Source: Methylophaga sp. 41_12_T18 (GTDB lineage Bacteria; Pseudomonadota; Gammaproteobacteria; Nitrosococcales; Methylophagaceae). Taken from it: 64,000 bases of DNA. Shown in pieces: positions 18,474 to 26,326 of the stretch (position 1 is its first letter; the number at the start of each line of letters is the position of its first letter). The notes under the pieces are model-generated. The model made no database searches and was not told the origin of the DNA. It saw only the letters and a list, made by a program, of their open reading frames with translations. Made by a program: the position numbers and the translations under genes. The DNA is taken from contig MAAI01000025.1 of NCBI GenBank assembly GCA_002163115.1, positions 109,768 through 173,767 on the forward strand, written 5' to 3'.

Positions 18474-19922
18474 ATGGCATCACTAGTTTCACCTGACAAC
18501 AACTCGAAGGTAGCAAACCGATCAGTTAAAGATGTTTATGCTGTTTCACGCTTGGTTCGTGAAGCCCGCTCAGTGTTAGAAGGCTCTTTCACATTGACCT
18601 GGGTTGAAGGCGAAATTTCCAACCTAGCAATGCCTGGTTCTGGTCATATTTATTTCACTTTAAAAGACCAAGCCGCTCAAGTTCGTTGTGCCATGTTTCG
18701 CACTCGCAATCGCCAACTTCGCTTTACCCCTGAAAATGGTATGCAGGTTTTATTGCGGGTCCGAGTGACGCTATATGAAGGTCGCGGCGAGTTTCAGCTT
18801 GTTGTTGAACATATGGAAGAAGCGGGCAGTGGTGCATTGCAACATGCTTATGAAGCATTAAAACACCGCCTTGGCACTGAAGGTTTATTTGACCAAGCTC
18901 ATAAACAAGCATTGCCTGTCATGCCTAGTTCCATTGGTATTGTGTCATCCTCTACCGGTGCTGCTGTGCACGATATTATCAGTGTCTTAAAGCGTCGCTT
19001 CCCGGCAGTGAATGTTGTTTTATATCCTGTCGCTGTGCAAGGTGATAATGCCGCTGCACAAATTCATCAAGCTATTATTACCGCCAATGAACGGCAAGAA
19101 TGTGAAGTATTAATTGTTGGTCGTGGTGGTGGCTCTTTAGAAGATCTATGGAGCTTCAATGATGAAGCGTTAGCAAGAGCGATTTTTGCCAGTGAGATTC
19201 CCGTGATCAGTGCGGTGGGTCATGAAGTAGACTTCACCATTGCTGACTTTGTCGCTGATGTACGTGCACCAACACCATCAGCTGCTGCTGAGTTAGCAGT
19301 GCCAGACTCAGCTGAAATGTTAGCAAAAGTGCAAACAATTAGTCGCCGGTTAACGTCATTGATCAGCCAACAAATAAACGATGAACACCGTCATGTTCAG
19401 CATTTATTTAGACGATTACCGCAACCGAAAACTAAGATTACACAGCAACTTGATTTGGTAGGCCGACTAGAACAACAGTTAAAGCGAAGCTGGTTGCGTC
19501 GGGTGGAAAATAAGCAGCAAAAACTGGATTTGTTATCTGCTCGACTAACGCACCCACAAGCGAAGATTGATACTCAAAAGCAAAAAGTCACCGGCTTGCA
19601 AACTCGTCTGCAACAAACGATTAAACAGCAACTACACGCAGTGCAACAACAGCAACAAGCCATGCAGCAACTCAATAAACAATTAACCAGTGGCATCCAG
19701 CTCGTTATTAATAAGCAAAAAACAAAGCTGAGCCAACATATGCGAACTTTAGCTGCGGTGAGTCCACTCAATACTTTAGAACGTGGTTATAGCATCACGA
19801 CCTTGGCTGATTCGGCACAAGTGGTGCAAAACAGTGATGATGTTGAACTTGGTCAAACGATTAATGTCCGATTGCAACAAGGCCAATTAATGTGTGAAGT
19901 AAAAGACAAAAAACATGATTAA
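18474..19922 (+). CDS. xseA: Exodeoxyribonuclease VII large subunit
   Basis: The 482-residue protein has the N-terminal OB fold (VSRLVREARSVLEGSFTLTW, VEGEISNLAMPGSGHIYFTL). The catalytic domain contains GIVSSSTGAAVHDI, GRGGGSLEDLW and the nearby VGHEVDFTIADFVAD. A long Gln/Lys-rich coiled coil follows (about residues 285-430), then the conserved end SPLNTLERGYSI. With XseB it degrades single-stranded DNA in the cytoplasm. It is divergent from guaB. Its last 8 bases overlap the start of the M23 peptidase gene. Confidence 0.97.
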   Translation: MASLVSPDNNSKVANRSVKDVYAVSRLVREARSVLEGSFTLTWVEGEISNLAMPGSGHIYFTLKDQAAQVRCAMFRTRNRQLRFTPENGMQVLLRVRVTLYEGRGEFQLVVEHMEEAGSGALQHAYEALKHRLGTEGLFDQAHKQALPVMPSSIGIVSSSTGAAVHDIISVLKRRFPAVNVVLYPVAVQGDNAAAQIHQAIITANERQECEVLIVGRGGGSLEDLWSFNDEALARAIFASEIPVISAVGHEVDFTIADFVADVRAPTPSAAAELAVPDSAEMLAKVQTISRRLTSLISQQINDEHRHVQHLFRRLPQPKTKITQQLDLVGRLEQQLKRSWLRRVENKQQKLDLLSARLTHPQAKIDTQKQKVTGLQTRLQQTIKQQLHAVQQQQQAMQQLNKQLTSGIQLVINKQKTKLSQHMRTLAAVSPLNTLERGYSITTLADSAQVVQNSDDVELGQTINVRLQQGQLMCEVKDKKHD

Positions 19923-20760
19923 ATTATTATTAACAACACTCTTTTTCATTGTTTCATCAGTGCAAGCAGCTGGCTTGCCACAGCAAGATGCGATTCCGGG
20001 CGGGGTTGTCATTGTGCCGTTAAATGTCGACACGACAACCAAGCCACAGGTTACTTACAACAAACGTAAAGTGATGGTGGTGAAAGAAGATGGCCAATGG
20101 TTAGCTATAGTCGGTGTACCACTATCAGCCAAAATTGGCATACAGAGAGTTAAGGTTAATGCGAGCGGTGAAACCAGCTCAGCAATATTTGATATCGTCG
20201 ATAAACAATATCCAACTCAACATATCACCATTACTAATAAACGAAAGGTTAATCCTAATAAATTAGATATGGATCGCATTGGCCCTGAATCTGCCAAAAT
20301 CAAAAAAGCTCTACGTCATTGGTCAGAGCAAAGCGATATTCCATTTAACTTTATCTGGCCAATAGAAGGTCGTGTCAGTGGTTTATATGGTCGTCGTCGC
20401 GTATTTAACGGTCAATCTCGACGTCCACACAGCGGCATGGATATCGCTGCCCCTACCGGTACGGAGATCATGAGCCCAGCCGATGGCATTGTTCGTGATA
20501 CCGGTGATTACTTCTTTAATGGCAACACCGTGTTTATTGATCATGGCCAAGGCTTAGTCACCATGTTTTGTCACCTAGACAGTATCAATGTAGAAGAAGG
20601 CCAGCCGATTAAACAAGGTGAAATATTAGGTACAGTAGGTGCAACAGGCCGAGTCACAGGCCCACACTTACATCTTGGCGTCAGCTTGAATGATGTCCGA
20701 GTAGAACCTCGACTGTTCTTCCCAGCACGGCAAGCGGTTGAAGGTGATGAAAAAGAATAA
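19915..20760 (+). CDS. Exported M23-family metallopeptidase (LytM type)
   Basis: The 281-residue protein has a Sec signal peptide ending VQAAG near residue 19 and an N-terminal beta-rich region (about residues 25-100). The C-terminal M23 domain carries SGLYGRRRVFNG, HSGMD and HLHLG; the zinc ligands and catalytic His are all present, so it should be an active peptidoglycan endopeptidase, not a degenerate activator. It acts in the periplasm. Translation is coupled to xseA by overlap. A short inverted repeat after the stop (20764-20781) may help end the transcript. Confidence 0.93.
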   Translation: MIKLLLTTLFFIVSSVQAAGLPQQDAIPGGVVIVPLNVDTTTKPQVTYNKRKVMVVKEDGQWLAIVGVPLSAKIGIQRVKVNASGETSSAIFDIVDKQYPTQHITITNKRKVNPNKLDMDRIGPESAKIKKALRHWSEQSDIPFNFIWPIEGRVSGLYGRRRVFNGQSRRPHSGMDIAAPTGTEIMSPADGIVRDTGDYFFNGNTVFIDHGQGLVTMFCHLDSINVEEGQPIKQGEILGTVGATGRVTGPHLHLGVSLNDVRVEPRLFFPARQAVEGDEKE

Positions 20761-20763
20761 TAA

Positions 20764-20781
20764 CAGTGAATCATTTCACTG
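20764..20781. repeat. Short inverted repeat after M23 gene
   Basis: CAGTGAA-TCAT-TTCACTG forms a 7-bp stem with a 4-nt loop four bases after the M23 stop. The following bases (ATTTCAGCTTTAATT) are only weakly T-rich. It may be a weak terminator for xseA-M23. Confidence 0.35.
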
Positions 20782-20829
20782 ATTTCAGCTTTAATTCGAT
20801 GCCAAGACAAATAGAGTACTTGGTTAGAC

Positions 20830-21123
20830 TCAATTATAGGCTAGTTTAAGAAGCCTTTCACTACGCCATATCCTAATAATTTGTATTGTTTTACTTTCTT
20901 GTATATACACAATCCGAAATGGTGAGTGAATAAGTTCACGAATTAACTTATCATCAAATTCTGGTACCACGCGACCGATCTCAGGATGAGCTGATAGAGT
21001 TTCAATATGCTCAATAATTTTCGCCACAAAGTCTAGACCGATATTAGGCACTCCTTGTTCTAAATAAAACGCTTTAATGCCTTCGAGGTCTGATATTGCA
21101 GACTTGGAAAAATAAATGCTCAC
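20830..21123 (-). CDS. ParE/RelE-superfamily toxin
   Basis: The 97-residue protein begins IYFSKSAISDLEGIKAFYLE and has the RelE/ParE core IGRVVPEFDDKLIRELIHSPFRIVYI with the C-terminal RIWRSERLL. This is a typical ParE-type toxin paired with a Phd/YefM antitoxin. Family members poison DNA gyrase (ParE) or cleave mRNA (RelE); which applies here is not evident. It lies 4 bp after the antitoxin stop, a normal antitoxin-first operon. It sits in a small accessory patch between the xseA-M23 pair and yacL. Confidence 0.9.
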   Translation of the reverse strand: MSIYFSKSAISDLEGIKAFYLEQGVPNIGLDFVAKIIEHIETLSAHPEIGRVVPEFDDKLIRELIHSPFRIVYIQESKTIQIIRIWRSERLLKLAYN

Positions 21124-21127
21124 TTAC

Positions 21128-21394
21128 CTAAAGGCCTAGCTTTTTTTTCACATCATTAATATCAGCTGTTTCACCTTCTTTGATTTCCATTAACCCCTGA
21201 GTTATTGCCTTAACAAACTCTAGTTCTTCTTTGATTCTCTCGTAGTCATCTAAGCCTTGAACAACCGCAACCCCACGACCACGACTCGTTAATAGCACCG
21301 GTCTATGGGTGTCTTTAGCATGATTTACAACCTTACCAGGATTAACTTTAAGGTCTGAAAGTGGAATGATGTCTTCTGAAAACTTTGTTTGCAT
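21128..21394 (-). CDS. Phd/YefM-family antitoxin
   Basis: The 88-residue protein has the Phd/YefM N-terminal DNA-binding fold (IIPLSDLKVNPGKVVNHAKD and RPVLLTSRGRGVAVVQGLDDYERI). Its acidic, lysine-rich C-terminus (LMEIKEGETADINDVKKKL) is expected to wrap the toxin. It should neutralise the adjacent ParE-like toxin and autorepress the operon through the palindrome at 21405-21424. AGGAG is present about eight bases before the ATG at 21394. Confidence 0.9.
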   Translation of the reverse strand: MQTKFSEDIIPLSDLKVNPGKVVNHAKDTHRPVLLTSRGRGVAVVQGLDDYERIKEELEFVKAITQGLMEIKEGETADINDVKKKLGL

Positions 21395-21404
21395 AATGGT
21401 ACTC

Positions 21405-21424
21405 CTATAAGGTACTTTTTATAG
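21405..21424. promoter_or_regulatory. Palindromic operator of the toxin-antitoxin operon
   Basis: CTATAAGGTACTTTTTATAG has perfect 6-bp inverted arms (CTATAA/TTATAG) and lies 11 bp upstream of the antitoxin start. An AGTACC-type half-site also repeats nearby. Phd/YefM antitoxins autorepress at such A/T-rich palindromes, so this is probably the operator. Confidence 0.5.
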
Positions 21425-21481
21425 CACCTGTTAATAGGTCTTGTCAAAGTGTATAACGTTTAGTAAGGCGCGCGCTTTTTG

Positions 21482-21841
21482 TTATGGGTTTTTATCATAT
21501 TGCATTTTGCCATTACTATATTTAACACTTTTCTGCTTATGTCTTTCTTTGTAGTCAAAATAGTCATCTGACCTTCCTGACTTTGGATGCCAAGAGACAC
21601 CATGCTTCTTACCATTTCTATAGTTTTCGACTGAATGAACAGGATAACTATTAAGAAAAGGTTCAAAGCACTCACTACATACCGATACGTATGCTTCACC
21701 AGAATAAAGGTCATCTGTTCCTTTCAATTTTACTAATCCATCTGAACCAACATACAATTTCTGTTCATAGTCTGTTCCCTTCGGGGAATCACAACCTGTA
21801 ATAAAGAGTAAAAAAACTAAAATTGAAATTTTACTTTTCAT
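21482..21841 (-). CDS. Small lipoprotein with MORN-like repeat
   Basis: The 119-residue product (start ATG 21841; an ATG at 21847 is also in frame) begins with a lipoprotein signal peptide ending FITGC (Cys at about 17). The body has a MORN/YwqK-like pattern (DDLYSGEAY, VENYRNGKKHGVSWHPKSG, YSNGKMQYDKNP) and one CSEC pair. It is exported and lipid-anchored; no function can be assigned. It precedes the Phd/ParE pair on the same strand and shares its accessory-region feel. A partner with intact YwqK repeats is not visible. Confidence 0.65.
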   Translation of the reverse strand: MKSKISILVFLLFITGCDSPKGTDYEQKLYVGSDGLVKLKGTDDLYSGEAYVSVCSECFEPFLNSYPVHSVENYRNGKKHGVSWHPKSGRSDDYFDYKERHKQKSVKYSNGKMQYDKNP

Positions 21842-21871
21842 TCTCATGCCTATTTAGAGCCATAACTAGGG

Positions 21872-21896
21872 GTTAGCGGACACTTTGTCCGCTAAC
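21872..21896. repeat. Perfect 11-bp inverted repeat GTTAGCGGACA
   Basis: GTTAGCGGACA-CTT-TGTCCGCTAAC is a perfect stem with a 3-nt loop. The half GTTAGCGGAC recurs at 22106-22115. The gene-free stretch 21848-22204 also holds an 8-bp stem-loop at 22017-22035 (TTTAGGGT-GTG-ACCCTAAA). Neither is followed by a T-run. They may be remnants of a mobile or cassette-type boundary near the toxin-antitoxin pair. Confidence 0.45.
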
Positions 21897-22016
21897 ATAT
21901 TATAGATTCTGAAAGGTAACATCGTTGTAAACGTCCTTGTACCAGCGTGTTAGATAGACACTGGAGTATAGTTAGTATTTATCCAATGTGTCCACTTTAC
22001 GTTTTTTATTATCCAT

Positions 22017-22035
22017 TTTAGGGTGTGACCCTAAA
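22017..22035. repeat. Perfect 8-bp stem-loop
   Basis: TTTAGGGT-GTG-ACCCTAAA, perfectly paired, with A-rich DNA on the right and T-rich DNA on the left. It lies mid-way in the 357-bp gap between the MORN-like lipoprotein and yacL. Function unknown. Confidence 0.4.
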
Positions 22036-22204
22036 TAAAAACTGACACTAAAAGTGTGCGTAAGCTATTTAATGCCAACGGTTAACAGATATCGGCTAAT
22101 ATTTTGTTAGCGGACCCATTTAAGATAAAACTTTCTTAAGCAAGGTTTAGATAGAGGAGGGGGGAAACGTTTTACTTTGAGAGTGAAGGCTAAATTGATT
22201 TAAC

Positions 22205-22579
22205 TTAATAGCCATCATCTATAAATGCACGCCAACTTTCTAGTGCAACTAGGAAATCATCTAAGCCACAGAACGCTTCCGATTCACCATCGTAGAGAGA
22301 GGTGGCCTCTTCCAGTTCAAACTCTTCATCACTTTCAAGTGCATTGGCAAAAACTCTAACTTCGTCCCTATCGAGTTCAATGGATAGGGCGTTACCTGCA
22401 CTACGCCAAGTTGTTAGCTGGTTGAGTTGCAATTTAGTGATGACTTGGCTGAGTTCTTCAGATTTTTCTTGGGACTCGCCTAGTTCTTCGACAAACCAAA
22501 TGCCTAATGCTGCTTGGTCCATACTAAAGTTGGCAACTAAGACACCTGTTAAGGTATCGCGCTGAAATTCATAATCCAT
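22205..22579 (-). CDS. yacL: YacL-like protein (UPF0231)
   Basis: I start this at ATG 22579, giving 124 residues beginning MDYEFQRDTLTGVLVANFSM. The same opening and the end (YDGESEAFCGLDDFLVALES) match the E. coli YacL/UPF0231 family. The longer in-frame N-terminus back to 22636 has no family counterpart. It is an acidic cytoplasmic protein with no known function. It lies 107 bp upstream of nothing transcribed with it on the left, and follows lptB on the same strand with a 106-bp gap, so it may be a separate unit. Confidence 0.85.
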   Translation of the reverse strand: MDYEFQRDTLTGVLVANFSMDQAALGIWFVEELGESQEKSEELSQVITKLQLNQLTTWRSAGNALSIELDRDEVRVFANALESDEEFELEEATSLYDGESEAFCGLDDFLVALESWRAFIDDGY

Positions 22580-22685
22580 AATTGTCATGCCTTGAAGCTG
22601 AAAGGACGATAGCCTCAACTTGTTAGTGATTATCAATGTCTGCTTTGGGGTTAAGCAGGCATATTAAACATTGTGATATTTTTTT

Positions 22686-23411
22686 CTAAAGCCTAAAGTC
22701 ACGGCCTAAATAAACACTAAGCACTTTTTTATCTTTTAGAATTTCTTCTGGTGTGCCTTTGGCGATGACTTCACCTTCGTTAAAGATGTAGGCACGTTCA
22801 CAGACTTTTAAGGTTTCACGGACATTATGATCGGTGATTAAGATACCGATGCCGCGTTCTGCTAGTTCTTTGATGATGCCTTGAATATCGAGAACTGAAA
22901 TGGGATCAACACCAGCAAATGGTTCATCTAATAAGATGAATCGAGGATCCATCGCTAAAGCGCGAGCAATTTCGACTCGGCGGCGTTCACCACCTGATAA
23001 AGCCATGCCCATAGATTTACGTATATGGTCGATATGAAAGTCAGCTAAGAGACGTTCTAGTAAGTCTTGTTTGGCATCCTCGTTGAGTTCATCACGCATT
23101 TCGATGATGGCAAAAATATTATCTTCTACCGATAGCTTGCGAAATACGGATGCTTCTTGAGGTAAATAACCTATACCGAGTTGGGCACGGTGATGAATGG
23201 GGTCATGGGTAAGTTCTTGCTGATCTAAAAAGATCGTTCCATGATCAACTGGGATCAAGCCAACGATCATATAGAAGCTGGTGGTTTTACCTGCACCGTT
23301 AGGGCCTAATAAACCGACAATTTCGCCACTGCTAACTTCCAGTGAAATATCTTTAACTGCTTGGCGATCACCAAAGCGTTTTGATAGCTGCTGGGCAGAT
23401 AATATGCTCAT
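22686..23411 (-). CDS. lptB: LPS export ABC transporter ATPase LptB
   Basis: The 241-residue ATPase has Walker [11 protein letters not shown], signature [15 protein letters not shown], Walker [14 protein letters not shown] and switch His in ITDHNVRET. The long match [20 protein letters not shown] is typical of LptB. It powers LPS extraction from the inner membrane with LptFG, with LptC and LptA forming the bridge. It is the last gene of yrbG-kdsD-kdsC-lptC-lptA-lptB, 15 bp after lptA. Confidence 0.97.
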   Translation of the reverse strand: MSILSAQQLSKRFGDRQAVKDISLEVSSGEIVGLLGPNGAGKTTSFYMIVGLIPVDHGTIFLDQQELTHDPIHHRAQLGIGYLPQEASVFRKLSVEDNIFAIIEMRDELNEDAKQDLLERLLADFHIDHIRKSMGMALSGGERRRVEIARALAMDPRFILLDEPFAGVDPISVLDIQGIIKELAERGIGILITDHNVRETLKVCERAYIFNEGEVIAKGTPEEILKDKKVLSVYLGRDFRL

Positions 23412-23426
23412 TACGGCTAGGTTTCC

Positions 23427-24275
23427 TTAGTTATTTAACTTGATATATTGGCGACTCACCCAACCAATGACATCTTTACCTTTGATGGTGCCACGCACTT
23501 GATACCAGTCTTTTTGACGAGTTAGCACGGTGACTGTGGCGCTTGGTTCAAAAGTATTGAGTTTTTTATAACGTGTACCCGGACCTGAACGTAAGTTTAA
23601 GTGGGTCATCGTTGTGCCAGTAGGATATTTTTTGGCACTCGTTTCAGCTGCAACCGGTGCTGGTTTTTCTTCAGCTGCTGGTGCGACTACTTTATCTGGC
23701 TGAGCCGCTTTAGGTGTTTCTTTAACTTTGGCTGGTTTTGCTGACTTTTTACTGCCTGGAGGTTGAATAATAAAGTGGACACGCTCTTTAGGCTTTTCTA
23801 CTTTATCACCGACAGTCACTGCAGAAGAGCTGACGTTAACGACGCCTTTAGTAATGTCGTAGTCGAGGCGGTTACCGGTAATGATATTGCCATCATTCCA
23901 AACATAACCTTTGCCTAACAGGTGTATTTTTTGGGTTTTAGCATGGTATTCCATTTGCAAAGCACGTGCTTTAACAGGATCTTCACCCGGTTTATGCGTT
24001 TGTTGGTATTTGGCTAGATTGCCTTCAGCAATTGCCTTGGTGATTTGCTGGTCATCATCATAATAAAAGGTGATGATATCGCCGGTGATACGTAAGGTAC
24101 CTTGCGTTAAGATCGCATTGCCTTTGTATTGGGTTATGCCCCGTTCATCATCAAGCTGAGCATGATCAGCTTCAATATTAATCGGTTGTTCACGATCACT
24201 AGGCAGTGCCATTGCTAATGCTGGCAGTAGACTGAGTGTAATAATAAGAAATTTAGTTAGTTGGTGGTGCATCAT
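23427..24275 (-). CDS. lptA: LptA periplasmic LPS-transport protein with C-terminal SH3b domain
   Basis: The 282-residue product has a signal peptide ending AMALP, then the LptA beta-jellyroll (about residues 30-170; QPINIEADHAQLDDERGITQ, YKGNAILTQGTLRITGDIIT). A Pro/Ala/Lys-rich linker (about 172-213) follows. A bacterial SH3 domain begins near residue 215, with LNLRSGPGTRYKKLNTF and WYQVRG...GWVSRQYI. Typical LptA is about 185 residues and lacks SH3b, so this is a fusion. SH3b domains often bind peptidoglycan or peptides, which could anchor the LPS bridge to the wall; that is inference. GAGGGG precedes ATG 24275. It overlaps lptC by 23 bp. Confidence 0.93.
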   Translation of the reverse strand: MMHHQLTKFLIITLSLLPALAMALPSDREQPINIEADHAQLDDERGITQYKGNAILTQGTLRITGDIITFYYDDDQQITKAIAEGNLAKYQQTHKPGEDPVKARALQMEYHAKTQKIHLLGKGYVWNDGNIITGNRLDYDITKGVVNVSSSAVTVGDKVEKPKERVHFIIQPPGSKKSAKPAKVKETPKAAQPDKVVAPAAEEKPAPVAAETSAKKYPTGTTMTHLNLRSGPGTRYKKLNTFEPSATVTVLTRQKDWYQVRGTIKGKDVIGWVSRQYIKLNN

Positions 24276-24825
24276 AGCGTCCCCTCACTTTAGAGTGCAG
24301 GTTAATTGTTTTATCTTCCATTGCAGCATGTAAACCAACAGAGTTGGTATTGCCATAGGGTGATTTTATACTTACTTCGAGTTCGGTGTAGGCGGTGTTA
24401 TAAACCGTATCTAAATTAAGCTGTTCGGTGCGTAATTCGATTTCATTATTTTCTTCACGGCTGATAATGACGTTGCCGGTCAGTAAGATGTTTTCACCTT
24501 TGCCTACCGTGTGGCCTTTATTGGCTGTGAGCCGCCAAGTATCTTTGCCAGGTTTAATAAGACGGGCAATGGGGTCTATGATCTCAGTGCTGTCATCTTC
24601 TGGGTAGTGGGCCATTTCTGTGCCTTTAATAATGCGAGAAGGCAGACCTTGGTCATCCATTACCGTCATAGTGAAATCAGTCATCGCATAATCACTGCTA
24701 CGATGAATTTCAGGCTGCTGCTCCTCTTCGTCATCACCATTACTAGCTATCATCCACAAGGTGATGATGGCAATAAAAGCTAAGGCAAATTTGCTAGCAA
24801 CTGAAAGGTTAGAAATGGCGTTCAA
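24253..24825 (-). CDS. lptC: LPS export protein LptC
   Basis: The 190-residue bitopic protein has one N-terminal membrane helix (about residues 10-26) and a periplasmic LptC jellyroll (MTDFTMTVMDDQGLPSRIIK, GTEMAHYPEDDSTEIIDP, then LLTGNVIISREENNEIEL). The start is TTG 24825 with AGGA six bases upstream; the first in-frame ATG would delete part of the helix. It overlaps kdsC by 17 bp and lptA by 23 bp, so translation is coupled. It links the LptBFG ATPase complex to LptA. Confidence 0.94.
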   Translation of the reverse strand: MNAISNLSVASKFALAFIAIITLWMIASNGDDEEEQQPEIHRSSDYAMTDFTMTVMDDQGLPSRIIKGTEMAHYPEDDSTEIIDPIARLIKPGKDTWRLTANKGHTVGKGENILLTGNVIISREENNEIELRTEQLNLDTVYNTAYTELEVSIKSPYGNTNSVGLHAAMEDKTINLHSKVRGRYDAPPTN

Positions 24826-25330
24826 TTTGGTCCTGCAGGGTGCCCTGTCCTTCCATAATTAATTCACAGACTTCACGAGCAGCACCTTTGCCGCCTTTTG
24901 ATGGTGTCGTCCAATGAGCATGTTTTTTCACTAATGGATCGGCATCTTGTACTGCAATTGCGAGACCGACACGGCTCATAATGGATAAGTCTACCCAATC
25001 ATCACCGACATAAGCACATTGCTCGGGTTTAAGGTCGAGTTGCTCAATCATTGCTTCAAAAGCTGGTAGCTTAACGCGCTGTCCTTGATAGACATGATTA
25101 ATACCTAAGCTAGTCATACGATGTTCTACCACTTGAGAAGTTCGGCCGGTAATAATGCCAATTTCGACGCCAGTGTATTGTAAAAGTTTCATGCCATGAC
25201 CATCACGTGAGTGAAAGGCTTTATATTCTTCACCATCGTCACCAATGATAATGCTACCGTCGGTCAATACACCATCAACATCAAAGATAACTAATTTTAT
25301 TTGTTTAGCGCGAGCTATTATGTCCTGCAT
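24809..25330 (-). CDS. kdsC: 3-deoxy-D-manno-octulosonate-8-phosphate phosphatase
   Basis: The 173-residue HAD phosphatase opens IKLVIFDVDGVLTDGSI, with the nucleophile and acid Asp pair. It also has FHSRDGHGMKLL, GIITGRTSQ and VGDDWVDLSIM. It dephosphorylates KDO 8-phosphate in LPS inner-core synthesis. It is small and single-domain, as expected for KdsC. It lies 15 bp after kdsD and overlaps lptC. Confidence 0.96.
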   Translation of the reverse strand: MQDIIARAKQIKLVIFDVDGVLTDGSIIIGDDGEEYKAFHSRDGHGMKLLQYTGVEIGIITGRTSQVVEHRMTSLGINHVYQGQRVKLPAFEAMIEQLDLKPEQCAYVGDDWVDLSIMSRVGLAIAVQDADPLVKKHAHWTTPSKGGKGAAREVCELIMEGQGTLQDQIERHF

Positions 25331-25345
25331 CTATAAATCCTGTTG

Positions 25346-26326
25346 TTAAACGACACCAGCACGTAGTAGATCGTGCATATTTAATGCGCCTACTAATTGC
25401 TGTTGTTCGTTGGTAATAAGTAAGGCATTAATTTTGTGACGCTGCATGAGTTCGAGCGCTTCTGCTGCCAACATGTCAGCATGGCCTGTTTTACAGTTTG
25501 GGGTCATGAATTCAGCGATTTTAGTGGTATGTACATCTACGGTTTGAGCTAATACACGTCGTAGATCACCATCCGTAAATATAGCGGTAACGTTATCATC
25601 ATCAGTCGTTACAGCCGTCATGCCTAGACCTTTATTGGTCATTTCAATTAAGGCTTCGCTGATGAGTGCCGACTGTTTTACCTGAGGGATTTCATCGCCA
25701 GTATGCATAATGTCACTGACATGCAGTAATAAGCGACGACCTAAATTACCACCAGGGTGAGATAAGGCGAAGTCTTCAGCGGTGAAACCTCGTGTTTCTA
25801 ATAAGGCAATGGCTAAGGCATCGCCCATTACTAAGGTTGCAGTGGTACTTGATGTTGGTGCTAGGCCTAAGGGGCAAGCTTCTTCAGCAACACTGACATC
25901 AATGTGAGCATCAGCGCTTTTGGCTAGTGTGGAATGTGGTTTACCGGTCATGGTAATTAACGGTACACCGAGACGCTTAATTAATGGCAGTATCGTTAAT
26001 ACTTCAGCCGTTTCACCTGAGTTTGATAAGGCTAAGACCACATCGTTATTAGTGATCATGCCTAGATCACCATGACTGGCCTCACCAGGGTGAACAAAAA
26101 AAGCAGGGCTGCCGGTACTGGCTAAGGTTGCTGCTAGTTTGCCACCGATATGGCCAGATTTACCCATGCCAAGAACAACAATACGCCCTTCACAATTTAG
26201 TAAATACTGGCAAGCACTAACAAAGGCGTCATCAATACGGTCGCGTAATGCCGAAACAGAAGCAATCTCTGTATTGATAACAGCTAAAGCGAGCTTTTTT
26301 AATTGTTGAGGCTCGATCTGGGTCAC
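25346..26326 (-). CDS. kdsD: Arabinose-5-phosphate isomerase
   Basis: The 326-residue protein has an N-terminal SIS domain (RIVVLGMGKSGHIGGKLAAT, FFVHPGEASHGDLGMI, ALSNSGETAEV) and two C-terminal CBS domains (about residues 205-325). It converts ribulose 5-phosphate to arabinose 5-phosphate for KDO. The start is GTG 26326, whose GTGA overlaps the yrbG stop. This is the usual gammaproteobacterial yrbG-kdsD-kdsC order. Confidence 0.96.
   Translation of the reverse strand: MTQIEPQQLKKLALAVINTEIASVSALRDRIDDAFVSACQYLLNCEGRIVVLGMGKSGHIGGKLAATLASTGSPAFFVHPGEASHGDLGMITNNDVVLALSNSGETAEVLTILPLIKRLGVPLITMTGKPHSTLAKSADAHIDVSVAEEACPLGLAPTSSTTATLVMGDALAIALLETRGFTAEDFALSHPGGNLGRRLLLHVSDIMHTGDEIPQVKQSALISEALIEMTNKGLGMTAVTTDDDNVTAIFTDGDLRRVLAQTVDVHTTKIAEFMTPNCKTGHADMLAAEALELMQRHKINALLITNEQQQLVGALNMHDLLRAGVV

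Noticed and set aside
21460..21714. 84-codon frame overlapping the MORN-like lipoprotein on the same strand
   Set aside because: The overlapping frame has a lipoprotein signal and MORN-like pattern; this one has no start context or motif.
22017..22035. Intrinsic terminator
   Set aside because: The stem is short and neither strand has a T-run directly after the stem.
21872..22115. attC-like recombination site from the GTTAGCGG repeats
   Set aside because: The repeats do not fit the GTTRRRY and RYYYAAC core boxes and no integrase is present; kept only as inverted repeats.
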